Assembly (NCBI RefSeq): GCF_039652435.2 | Contig: NZ_CP190246.1 | Location: 496,001 to 560,000, forward strand | DNA length: 64,000 bases | From: Niabella insulamsoli | GTDB taxonomy: Bacteria > Bacteroidota > Bacteroidia > Chitinophagales > Chitinophagaceae | Direction of reading: 5' to 3' | In this document: positions 56,467-64,000 of the stretch, piece after piece | Numbering within the stretch: the first letter of the stretch is position 1 | Layout of the letters: each line of letters begins with the position of its first letter | Made by a program: the position numbers and the translations under genes | Notes under the pieces: generated by a model | The model's database searches: none | What the model was told of the DNA's origin: nothing | Seen by the model: the letters and a program-made list of their open reading frames with translations, nothing else

Positions 56467-58854
56467 TCAGAATATAAAAGGATAACCAATGCCCACCTGC
56501 AACTGGCTTCCCTTAAAAAACGGATAGGCAAAAAACTTATTTTGATAGGCAGCATTGGGCCCGTCAGGACTGGGGTCTTTTACCTTGTAAGCATAATCGA
56601 GCCGTATGACGAAAAAGCTGAAATCGGCTCTCACGCCAACCCCTGATCCAATGGCGATATCCGTCCCTAGCCTTGAAAGATTGAAGCGTTCTTCATCCCT
56701 TCCCGTTTCTTTTTTCAAAAACCAGATATTACCTACATCTGTAAAAACGGCGCCATTGATCGGAATGCCTGCCACATTCAGCAGTGGCATCCGGTATTCT
56801 ATATTGGCCTCTAATTGTACATCGCCAAAGCGATCGGGTACAATTTCTTCGCCGTCAATGCTTTCGTCATTCTCAAAATATTTGATGGCGGAGCCGGGCC
56901 CAAGCCTTCTTAATTGCCATGCCCGCATACTGTTGGGGCCGCCGCTATAATATTGTTTAAAGAAAGGAAGTTTGGCGCGCTTGGAAGGGTTAGCCGTTGC
57001 GTCGAGTTCGTAACCGATACCGCCAAAACCGCGCAGTACCAGGCCGGTCTTACTGCTAAGTTTGATGAGCTTCGCAAATTCTGCATCCAGCTTCACGAAA
57101 CGATATAGTTGTTCATCGATAAAACTATTTCTTACCAGGCCGGTTAAGAGGCCCGATGCTTCGAGGTTCATACGAAGCACATTGATGCTGCGTTTATTCG
57201 GGCTGTTCCAGGGCATTGAAAAGTTGGTGATCACAGAAGTAATCAAACCATCTGAAAAAAGATTTTGCAAGGAGGGGTTTTCCCGGATCAGCGTTTCGAG
57301 GCTGTCTCTTTTCCTGATGTAAGAATATTCGATATTTGGAATTTTTATACCGAGGTTAAAGGTCCGGTTCGTGACTGCATATTCCCTGGCGCGCCAGGCA
57401 AATTCATACCCCCAGGAAGTGTTGAAGCTCGTGAGGTTGAAAAGATAACGCCTTTCCGTGTTGGCCGCATTTAAACTTAAAATGGATTGAATATTTCCCC
57501 GAAATGAATTTCTAAAGTTATTCATTCCCGGAAAAACATATCGCGGGAAAATCAGGGAGTTGCTATAGCTCAGCTGCTGTGTTTGTATAAACTCGCCCGA
57601 GTTGATGCCGCCCAGCTCAACGCCATACCTGATGTTGGTATTGAGCAGATTGGCGCTGCGTAGAAAATTTCTGTTTTGTAAACCCAGGTTCATGCCCAGT
57701 CCCACAAAGTTGCCGCTGATTACGCTTTGGCTGAAACTGCCCTCAAAGTTGGTGGTGAAATTATATTTGGGCGCGGGGATTAAACGCATTACAAAATCTA
57801 CCGTGTCGGTCTGATCGCGTGGCACTTGCGCGATATCCACCAGCCGCCATGTGCCCAAATTGTTAAACCGGTTCAGTGTGCGCGAATAACGGCTTTGCTT
57901 ATAAAGGTCTCCGCGTTTGAGATAAATGTATTGAGGAAAGATCTTCGGTTTGAACTTATTTGAATATTGAATGACCGAAACGTTTTCGATAGTATCTATC
58001 TTTTCTTTGCGGTTGGCCGTATCAATTCTTATATCGGGGTACACCGTCACATGGCCGACGTAAAATTTTTTCAGGCTGGTTGAGTCGTCCGTGTTTTTTT
58101 GTCTCAGCTCCAGATCGGCAGTAGGATTTTCTTTTCTTTCCTGAAGTTTTTGCAGCTGATCGATTTGCTCCAGCGGGTCGAGCGTAGGCTCCAGTAAATC
58201 TAAATCCAATGTGTCCCAAAGCGCATACAAATTATTCCTCGAAAAGAGAAGATAGCCATTGTTTCGGTACAATTCTACCAGGCGGTCCAGCTCGGTAGAA
58301 ATCGGCCCCTGGGCAAAAGGATCGCCTTTTTTGATCAACGCTTCCGGCAAACTGCTGTCGGCCAGAAATTGAAGCCTGTCGTTTTGAAGCGTGTAAGAAA
58401 GCGAGTCGATGCGCGTTACGGGCCCGGGCCAGACATTGAAGTCGATAAAAGCTCTTTGCTGGCCGCTCACGTTTTTTATATCCGTCGAATAATTAATCGA
58501 ATCATGAAAATATCCTTCCGCAGCGAGGTAGTTGTTCATAAAGCCGATGGACTTGTTGATCAGCGCCGTATCCAAAGGCTGTGGATTTTTTAACACTTCC
58601 CAAAAAACCTTGTCCAGCTTTCTTGAAGCAATACTATCGTCCAGTTGTTCATAAAGTCCGCCTTCCAGTTTGCTTTTTTCGTCTTTTGGTAAATCCTTTT
58701 CCTTTAAATTTATTTTCGTTTCGAAGATATAGGGTTTGTTTTTAGGTTCGTTGCGCACGATAGTAAAAAGCGTACACGAAGAAAAAACAAATACCATTAT
58801 AGCCGGTAAGAAAAGAAGATGTATATTTTTGTATGATTGAATCTTTTTATGCAA
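56467..58854 (-). CDS. tamL: TamL-type BamA/TamA superfamily lipoprotein
   Basis: A 795-residue outer-membrane assembly protein. A signal peptide with lipobox ending FSSC makes it a lipoprotein, the Bacteroidota variant of TamA. POTRA-like repeats cover about 30-400 and a 16-strand Omp85 barrel follows (NFTTNFEGSFSQSVISGNFVGLG (read in parts), FFKQYYSGGPNSMRAWQLRRLGPG, with the conserved RxG-type loop, FTDVGNIWF), ending in VGIGYPFIF with a terminal Phe. TTG at 58852-58854 is the likely start, as the only ATG is inside the signal core. Divergent from the SpoU methyltransferase gene by 21 bp. tamB is not adjacent. Confidence 0.9.
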   Translation of the reverse strand: MHKKIQSYKNIHLLFLPAIMVFVFSSCTLFTIVRNEPKNKPYIFETKINLKEKDLPKDEKSKLEGGLYEQLDDSIASRKLDKVFWEVLKNPQPLDTALINKSIGFMNNYLAAEGYFHDSINYSTDIKNVSGQQRAFIDFNVWPGPVTRIDSLSYTLQNDRLQFLADSSLPEALIKKGDPFAQGPISTELDRLVELYRNNGYLLFSRNNLYALWDTLDLDLLEPTLDPLEQIDQLQKLQERKENPTADLELRQKNTDDSTSLKKFYVGHVTVYPDIRIDTANRKEKIDTIENVSVIQYSNKFKPKIFPQYIYLKRGDLYKQSRYSRTLNRFNNLGTWRLVDIAQVPRDQTDTVDFVMRLIPAPKYNFTTNFEGSFSQSVISGNFVGLGMNLGLQNRNFLRSANLLNTNIRYGVELGGINSGEFIQTQQLSYSNSLIFPRYVFPGMNNFRNSFRGNIQSILSLNAANTERRYLFNLTSFNTSWGYEFAWRAREYAVTNRTFNLGIKIPNIEYSYIRKRDSLETLIRENPSLQNLFSDGLITSVITNFSMPWNSPNKRSINVLRMNLEASGLLTGLVRNSFIDEQLYRFVKLDAEFAKLIKLSSKTGLVLRGFGGIGYELDATANPSKRAKLPFFKQYYSGGPNSMRAWQLRRLGPGSAIKYFENDESIDGEEIVPDRFGDVQLEANIEYRMPLLNVAGIPINGAVFTDVGNIWFLKKETGRDEERFNLSRLGTDIAIGSGVGVRADFSFFVIRLDYAYKVKDPSPDGPNAAYQNKFFAYPFFKGSQLQVGIGYPFIF

Positions 58855-58875
58855 TGGATCGAATTATCTTAATAG

Positions 58876-59610
58876 ATGCTGAGTAAATCTGAGGTCAAAT
58901 ATATTCAAAGTTTAAGCCAAAAAAAATTTCGGGCGCAGGCGCAGGCCTATGTTGTTGAAGGCCCGAAAATAGTAGCAGAAGCATTATTGTCGCCGCTTGT
59001 TGAAGTGGAACAGGTTTTTGCGCTTAGCGGCTGGCTCGAGGCCAATCAAAAGCTGACTAAAAATGTGTCGCTCACAGTTGTAGATGAGCAGGAATTGCAA
59101 AGGATTTCTCAATTGAAGACGGCTAACCAGGCGCTGGCCGTTGTAAAAAAAAATGAGGGGAATTCAATAGTTGCGGATCAAAACGCGGTTAGCCTGGCGC
59201 TTGACGGCATCCAGGATCCCGGTAATTTAGGCACGATCATCAGGATTGCAGATTGGTTTGGAATCGATCAGGTGATTTGCAGCGAAGACTGTGCAGATGT
59301 GTATAATCCCAAAGTAGTGCAGGCGAGCATGGGCAGTATTTTTCGTGTAAATATGGCGTATGTTGATCTGAAAGATTGGTTGGCGGGGAAAAGCGATGTT
59401 CCTCTTTTTGGAGCCGCTCTGCATGGTAAGCCGCTCAGCTCTTTCTCAAAGCTTCACAAGGGGATAATCGTGATTGGCAATGAATCAAAAGGTATTCGCC
59501 CCGAAATCCTGGATCTTGTTCAGGAGAAACTAACGATCGAGCGGAGGGGGCAGGCCGAATCGCTCAACGCCGCGGTGGCGACAGGCATCATCCTTTCCCA
59601 CCTGGTTTAA
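58876..59610 (+). CDS. TrmH/SpoU family RNA methyltransferase
   Basis: A 244-residue SPOUT-knot 2'-O-ribose methyltransferase. An N-terminal substrate-binding domain (VKYIQSLSQKKFRAQAQAYVVEGPKI, read in parts) precedes the knot with motif 1 QDPGNLGTIIRIADWFG, motif 2 VIGNESKGIRPEI and motif 3 AESLNAAVATGIILSH. It probably modifies rRNA or tRNA; the exact site is unknown. ATG at 58876. Confidence 0.93.
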   Translation: MLSKSEVKYIQSLSQKKFRAQAQAYVVEGPKIVAEALLSPLVEVEQVFALSGWLEANQKLTKNVSLTVVDEQELQRISQLKTANQALAVVKKNEGNSIVADQNAVSLALDGIQDPGNLGTIIRIADWFGIDQVICSEDCADVYNPKVVQASMGSIFRVNMAYVDLKDWLAGKSDVPLFGAALHGKPLSSFSKLHKGIIVIGNESKGIRPEILDLVQEKLTIERRGQAESLNAAVATGIILSHLV

Positions 59611-59655
59611 AAGAACCGGCAAATCAAATCCGGCTTGCTGATAGTGTGTTACATC

Positions 59656-60891
59656 TTATCTAAAATGAATAGCTTTAACCGGCTGAATTTTTTTAACTAT
59701 ATAAGAAGGAATTAGCAACACCAAAAGGCAGATGCCAAACGTGGCAACACAAATCGCTGCCACTTCCCAGCCGGTAATTTGTACGGCGGCGGTTTCCATA
59801 AAATAAGCTTCTTCGTCGAGCCTGATAAAACCTGTTTTGTCCTGTATAAAAAGTAAAATAAGGCCCACGGCGGCTCCGATCAAAATACCACGTGCCGCGA
59901 TGATCAAACTATGGCGGATGAATATTTTCTGAACGACCCAATCAGAAGCGCCAATAGCTTTGAGGACGCCCACCATGCGCATACGCTCAAGTACCAGGAT
60001 GATCAGGCAGGTGATCAGATTGATGACCGCCACCACGATCATAATACCGATGAGTACGTTTCTTGTCGTGTCCTGCATGTTTAACCAGTCAAAAATATTA
60101 GGAATATAATCCCGTATATTCTGAACCCGCCAGTCATCATCAAAACCCGGCAGCGCCGACAAGATTTGCGCGGCTGTGTCGGCTTTTTTATAATCGTTTA
60201 AAACTATTTCGTAACCGCCGATTTGGTTGTTTTGCCAATCGTTTAGCTGCCTGATCAATTGCATATCGCCGATGGCGAAAGAATTATCAAAATCAGCAAC
60301 ACCGGTTTTAAAAATGCCTTTGATTGTAAGCCGGTCGGGCCTTTTGGAACCATCCGGACGAATGAAATAGATGAGTACCCTGTCGTTGAGTTTCAGTTGT
60401 AGTTCTTCCGCCGTCTTTTTTGATATCATAATGTCGCGGCTATAAGTGCTATCGTTAAACCTTATAAAAGATCCTTCCACGATAAATTCCCGGAGGTAAC
60501 CGGAGTCGTAATCTTTATCGAGCCCTTTTACCAACACGCCCTGCAGGTCATCTTTTGTTTTTAAAATAGCGTATCGGGTGGCAAAGGGGTAAATGGCTTT
60601 GACAAAGGGTTGTTTTTTCACTTCCCTGACAATTTCCGCGTTATTGATAATGGGAATTTCTTCAGTGATCAACGAAGTGTAGGGCAACGATTCCTGTATA
60701 CGCATGTGCCCCCAAAAGCTAAACACTTTTTCGCTCACCCTTTTCTGAAAACCATTAGCAAAAGCAAGCGTAATAATCATAGCCGCAACGCTGATGATAG
60801 TGGCGACTACAGAAAGCCGGATGATAAACCTCGAGAAAGAACGGTTTTGGTTAAACGCGATTCGATTGGCTATGAACGTGGAAATGCTCAT
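59656..60891 (-). CDS. ABC transporter permease (LolC/LolE-like)
   Basis: A 411-residue FtsX-type permease. One N-terminal membrane segment (FIIRLSVVATIISVAAMIIT, read in parts) leads to a long periplasmic MacB-like domain, then three C-terminal membrane segments (ILIGIMIVVAVINLITCLII, ILIGAAVGLILLFI, AAICVATFGICLLVLLIPSY). It resembles lipoprotein-releasing permeases. ATG at 60889-60891 is the start that fits homologues (MSISTFIANRIAFN). No LolD ATPase or second permease is next to it. Confidence 0.87.
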   Translation of the reverse strand: MSISTFIANRIAFNQNRSFSRFIIRLSVVATIISVAAMIITLAFANGFQKRVSEKVFSFWGHMRIQESLPYTSLITEEIPIINNAEIVREVKKQPFVKAIYPFATRYAILKTKDDLQGVLVKGLDKDYDSGYLREFIVEGSFIRFNDSTYSRDIMISKKTAEELQLKLNDRVLIYFIRPDGSKRPDRLTIKGIFKTGVADFDNSFAIGDMQLIRQLNDWQNNQIGGYEIVLNDYKKADTAAQILSALPGFDDDWRVQNIRDYIPNIFDWLNMQDTTRNVLIGIMIVVAVINLITCLIILVLERMRMVGVLKAIGASDWVVQKIFIRHSLIIAARGILIGAAVGLILLFIQDKTGFIRLDEEAYFMETAAVQITGWEVAAICVATFGICLLVLLIPSYIVKKIQPVKAIHFR

Positions 60892-60980
60892 CTGGGTTGA
60901 AAATAAAAAAAATGGAAAGGTAACAAAGGCGCAAAGGATGCGCGCTTGAAGCACCTTTCCACTCGTATATCAAAAAAGCG

Positions 60981-61634
60981 CTATTGTGTTTTTTTGGCGT
61001 CTTCTAAAAATTTAGCCAGCCCGATATCGGTAAGTGGGTGTTTTAATAGTCCCATGATCGGTTCCAGCGGACAAGTACACACATCAGCGCCCGCTTCAGC
61101 ACAGCGAACAATATGATTGGAATTACGGATAGACGCCGCTAGAATCTCAGTTTTAAAACCCTGTATATTATAAATATGCGCTATCTGCTCAATCAGTTGA
61201 ACGCCGTCCCAGCCGCTGTCATCAATGCGGCCTAAAAAAGGAGATACATATTTGGCGCCCGCTTTAGCCGCCAGGATAGCCTGGCCCGCACTGAACACCA
61301 GCGTGCAATTGGTTTTGATGCCGTTGTCGGTAAACCATTTGATCGCTTTCACCCCTTCTTTGATCATCGGCACTTTCACCACGATATTGGAGTGGAGCGC
61401 AGCCAGCTTTTTTCCCTCTTCCACAATACCGTCAAAGTCGGTGCTGATTACTTCCGCGCTGATATCGCCATCCACGATATTGCAGATGTCGATATAATGC
61501 TGCATTACGGCTTCCTGGCCTTTAATACCTTCTTTAGCCATGAGTGAAGGATTGGTCGTTACGCCGTCCAAAATGCCCATGTCATGAGCTTCTTTAATCT
61601 GATCAAGATTTGCGGTGTCGATAAAAAATTTCAT
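60981..61634 (-). CDS. tal: Transaldolase / fructose-6-phosphate aldolase
   Basis: A 217-residue compact TalC/FSA-type transaldolase. The Schiff-base Lys87 is in VVKVPM, preceded by GVTTNPSLMAKEG and followed by NCTLVFSAGQAILAAKAGAKYVSPFLGRIDD (read in parts). The TalC type forms decamers. Transaldolase of the pentose phosphate pathway is more likely than FSA, since the two cannot be separated from this sequence alone. ATG at 61632-61634. Confidence 0.92.
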   Translation of the reverse strand: MKFFIDTANLDQIKEAHDMGILDGVTTNPSLMAKEGIKGQEAVMQHYIDICNIVDGDISAEVISTDFDGIVEEGKKLAALHSNIVVKVPMIKEGVKAIKWFTDNGIKTNCTLVFSAGQAILAAKAGAKYVSPFLGRIDDSGWDGVQLIEQIAHIYNIQGFKTEILAASIRNSNHIVRCAEAGADVCTCPLEPIMGLLKHPLTDIGLAKFLEDAKKTQ

Positions 61635-61781
61635 GATTTATTTTTTTCAAGTGTTTAGATTTTTAAATCAGCTATTTTCAGGCCGATGTTTCAGCGCTTT
61701 CTGGGTCGCGCTTGCAGCAAAATGCCCATAGCCTCACGCTAAAGTAGTATAATAAAGCTAAACGAAGAAGGTGGGGGAAAT

Positions 61782-61881
61782 AAAAAAAGCAGGCTACTCA
61801 CATCGCGCCGCTACAACCATCTATCCTTGCTGCCTTCCGGCCCTGGGGAGGTTCGATAGGAGCTGGCCGTATGAGACCTGC
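61782..61881 (-). ncRNA. ffs: Signal recognition particle RNA, small type
   Basis: On the minus strand a GCAGG/CCTGC closing stem spans 61881-61789 (93 nt). The apical domain carries the signature CCAGGGCCGGAAGGCAGCAAGG with the GGAA tetraloop and the conserved asymmetric loop that binds Ffh. A run of T (61788-61782) ends it. An exact -7 element (TATATTTG, 61894-61887) precedes it, immediately after the acyltransferase stop. Confidence 0.95.
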
Positions 61882-61886
61882 AACTG

Positions 61887-61894
61887 CAAATATA
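61887..61894 (-). promoter_or_regulatory. Putative ffs -7 element
   Basis: TATATTTG on the minus strand, exact TAnnTTTG, 6 nt before the SRP RNA. Any -33 element would lie inside the end of the acyltransferase gene. Confidence 0.55.
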
Positions 61895-61900
61895 GTGCTT

Positions 61901-62779
61901 TTAATTCACATTGGACGCATAGCTTTCATTCCACTCATGCTTCCAGCGGCGGTGGCTCCACAGCCAGTTGTCGGGCGCCTGGCGCAGGTTGGTTTCCAGG
62001 TAATTAACAAACTGCTGCGTGATCTCAATGTCTGTTTTATTTTTGGGGTTTTCCGCCGCAATTTCAAATTCAGTTCGATAATAACCGCGCTTTACCCGCT
62101 TGATCGTGGCGAAGGCCACCACCGCATTTGTTGACATCGCCATTTTTGCAGATCCCGTAATAAAAGCGGTTTTTCTGCCAAAAAAATCAAACCAATTGGT
62201 GTGGTCAATCCGGCCGGGGCTTTGATCAGCGATCAATCCCATGCAGTAAAGGGTTTTGCGATAGGGCAGAAAAGCTTTAGTCATGTTAGTAGCGGGAATC
62301 AGCACGGCGCCGCCCCGCGAACGCATTTTTTTAAAAAGCCGATCAAAAATTTTGTTGGATAAAGGAAGATAAACACCCAGGTATTGATGTTTAACTTTTT
62401 TGGCAATCATGGTATTGCCCCATTCCCAGTTAAAGTTGTGGCCCAGATGCACCTGCACGGGCCGGCCGGCGTCGTAATATTGGTTGATTAATTCCCAGTT
62501 CCCCGAAAATCGCTTTTCAAAAAACGTGTCAGGGGCCGAAAGCAATTTGAGCGACTCTAACATCGAGTCGAATAGTTTGTGATAGAAGCCTTTGGCAATC
62601 GCTACGCGCTCCGCATCTGTTTTTTCGGGAAAAGCGATCAGCAGGTTGTGCATGACCACTTTCCGCCGGTAGCGGATTACGTGGTAAACAATGCCGTAAA
62701 GGCTGTCGGAAATAAAATGCAAAACCCGAAGTGGCAGTAAAGAAACCAGGTAGAAAAATGCGTAAACAATATAATACAT
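61901..62779 (-). CDS. LpxL/HtrB-like lipid A acyltransferase
   Basis: A 292-residue inner-membrane acyltransferase. An N-terminal hydrophobic anchor (YYIVYAFFYLVSLLPLRVL) precedes the catalytic domain. The HX4(D/E) motif is HNFNWEW and later blocks are ADQSPG and NWLWSHRRWK. Adds a secondary acyl chain to Kdo2-lipid A or a related lipid. ATG at 62777-62779. It lies between nadB and ffs on the same strand. Confidence 0.9.
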   Translation of the reverse strand: MYYIVYAFFYLVSLLPLRVLHFISDSLYGIVYHVIRYRRKVVMHNLLIAFPEKTDAERVAIAKGFYHKLFDSMLESLKLLSAPDTFFEKRFSGNWELINQYYDAGRPVQVHLGHNFNWEWGNTMIAKKVKHQYLGVYLPLSNKIFDRLFKKMRSRGGAVLIPATNMTKAFLPYRKTLYCMGLIADQSPGRIDHTNWFDFFGRKTAFITGSAKMAMSTNAVVAFATIKRVKRGYYRTEFEIAAENPKNKTDIEITQQFVNYLETNLRQAPDNWLWSHRRWKHEWNESYASNVN

Positions 62780-62837
62780 AATGAATAGTCAATAGCCGGA
62801 CAAACGTTCAGGCAGCATATTTTTTATCTTTCTTGCA

Positions 62838-64000
62838 TTAAAGAACAATATTCTGCAATAGCTCGCTTTTATTCGGATAGTCGGTATTGTAATTCAGGCC
62901 GCGGCTTTCCTTTCTGAATGTCGACCCTTTTACGATCAGATAACCCACCGTAATCAGGTTGCGAAGTTCGAGAATGTTGGGCGAAAGTGTGCTCGATTTA
63001 TAAAGCTGCTCTGTTTCTTCCCAAAGCAGGTCCAGCCGCCGGCTGGCGCGTTGAAGCCTGATGTTGTTGCGCACGATGCCGACATAATCCGTCATCACCT
63101 GCTGAATTTCTTTGAGGCTTTGTGTGATAAGAATTAACTCTTTTGGAGTGCTCGTGCCCATGGCATTCCATTCGGGAATATTGAGTTTGAAAGTGGGATG
63201 TTGGGGCAGTTCGTTATTATCCACCTTTGAAGCCACATGCACAAAACAGCGATGCGCAAAAACCATTGCTTCCAGCAGCGAATTGCTGGCCAACCGGTTG
63301 GCGCCGTGCAGCCCTGTGCTGCTACATTCGCCAACCGCGTATAAGTTCCGAATAGAAGTTTGCCCCCATTCATCTACTTTAATACCGCCACAGCTATAAT
63401 GGGCCGCCGGCGCTACGGGGATCATATCTTTTGAAATATCGATGCCGGCGCTTTTACATTTTTCATAAATATTGGGAAAGTGTTCAATAAATTTTTCTGT
63501 ATCGAAATGCCTGCAATCGAGCCAAACGTGTTCGGTTCCGGTAATTTTCATTTCGTTATCGATGGCGCGGGCTACAATATCGCGCGGCGCGAGATCTTTC
63601 CGCTCGTCATATCGCTCCATGAAAGCGTCGCCATTTTTATTCCTTAAAATACCGCCGTCGCCCCGCACTGCCTCCGTAATTAGAAAGGCCTGGCCACGGA
63701 GGCCGGGTTCATACAGGGCCGTGGGATGAAACTGTATGAATTCCATATTTTCAATCCGGCCTTTGGCGCGGTACACCATTGCTACTCCATCGCCGGTGGC
63801 AATGGCGGGATTGGTGGTTGTTCTATAAACCTGGCCATTGCCGCCGCTGGCTAAATAAGTGGTCTTTGCCAAAATGGTTTCGATTTCGCTGGTATGAAGG
63901 TTGAGCGCATACACGCCGTAACATTCAATGTCGGGTGTGGACTTTGTTATGAGGTAACCCAAATGATGTTGGGTGATGATATCCACTACAAAACAATGTT
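62838..64000 (-). CDS. nadB: L-aspartate oxidase (partial, 5' end outside window)
   Basis: The C-terminal part, about 387 codons; the frame is open to the right edge, so the N-terminal FAD-binding segment is missing. It belongs to the succinate dehydrogenase flavoprotein family: TTYLASGGNGQVYRTTTNP, MEFIQFHPTALYEPG, RDIVARAID, the catalytic Arg region, then SCGGIKVDEWGQTSIRNLYAVGECSSTGLHGANRLASNSLLEA (read in parts). NadB oxidises aspartate to iminoaspartate for NAD synthesis. The substrate signature with a Thr/Glu-type loop (LITEAVRGDGGIL) and the short C-terminal domain favour NadB over SdhA. Stop at 62838-62840. Confidence 0.93.
   Translation of the reverse strand, partial: HCFVVDIITQHHLGYLITKSTPDIECYGVYALNLHTSEIETILAKTTYLASGGNGQVYRTTTNPAIATGDGVAMVYRAKGRIENMEFIQFHPTALYEPGLRGQAFLITEAVRGDGGILRNKNGDAFMERYDERKDLAPRDIVARAIDNEMKITGTEHVWLDCRHFDTEKFIEHFPNIYEKCKSAGIDISKDMIPVAPAAHYSCGGIKVDEWGQTSIRNLYAVGECSSTGLHGANRLASNSLLEAMVFAHRCFVHVASKVDNNELPQHPTFKLNIPEWNAMGTSTPKELILITQSLKEIQQVMTDYVGIVRNNIRLQRASRRLDLLWEETEQLYKSSTLSPNILELRNLITVGYLIVKGSTFRKESRGLNYNTDYPNKSELLQNIVL

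Noticed and set aside
1..64000. CRISPR array, insertion sequence or prophage
   Set aside because: No regularly spaced repeats, transposase, integrase or phage structural genes were seen; the only repeats are short hairpins.

Overview
The window is a chromosomal segment of a Bacteroidota bacterium, most likely of the Chitinophagaceae/Chitinophagales type. The grounds are a SusC/SusD pair, a TamL-type lipoprotein of the BamA/TamA superfamily, GldE, DUF3078 and DUF4286 proteins, the mini ribosomal protein bTHX, a 29-residue AURKAIP1/COX24-type protein, absence of obvious Shine-Dalgarno sequences, and many copies of the Bacteroidota promoter pattern TTTG/TTG, 19-21 nt, TAnnTTTG. Coding density is high. 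I see no insertion sequence, prophage or CRISPR array.

Layout: 1-8,136 holds the end of a probable clpS, aat (N-end rule), an esterase, a methyltransferase, and a leftward block of pabB, an acidic protein, purA and the (p)ppGpp synthetase/hydrolase. 8,306-15,200 is protein quality control: tRNA-Leu(TAG), tig, then a divergent App1-phosphatase/diacylglycerol-kinase pair, then clpP1, clpP2, clpX and a 48-residue protein. 15,201-25,900 is accessory: a YdeI-like protein, a susC-susD-phospholipase C operon facing a TetR regulator with a palindromic operator candidate, and an orphan solute-binding lipoprotein. 25,921-31,460 has an M1 peptidase, a polysaccharide flippase and a DPP-IV-like S9 peptidase. 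31,500-38,800 is the mutY-ssb-gldE group, HU, a TPR protein, the 29-residue protein and rng. 38,876-44,912 has a glycosyltransferase, DUF3078, a tRNA-shaped structured RNA gene, an Lrp regulator, ligA and a NrtR-like Nudix protein.

45,080-48,230 is the rplM-rpsI-rpsB-tsf translation operon behind a structured leader. 48,250-55,586 contains sugar metabolism genes (isomerase, PfkB kinase, aldo/keto reductase), pyrH-pdxH, bTHX, a second HU, DUF4286 and exonuclease III. 55,709-64,000 carries a LOG-family protein, tamL, a SpoU methyltransferase, a LolC/E-like permease, a transaldolase, SRP RNA (ffs), an LpxL-like acyltransferase and the C-terminal part of nadB, which runs off the right edge.

The most interesting element is a minus-strand RNA gene at about 41,079-41,355. 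It has a complete consensus promoter, a strong intrinsic terminator and a near-complete tRNA cloverleaf whose variable region is 89 nt. I cannot assign it to a family. Other points of interest are the rplM leader with mutually exclusive hairpins, a SusCD pair coupled to a phospholipase C, opposing lipid enzymes sharing a 20-bp promoter gap inside the tig-clp cluster, and repeated TTG start codons.
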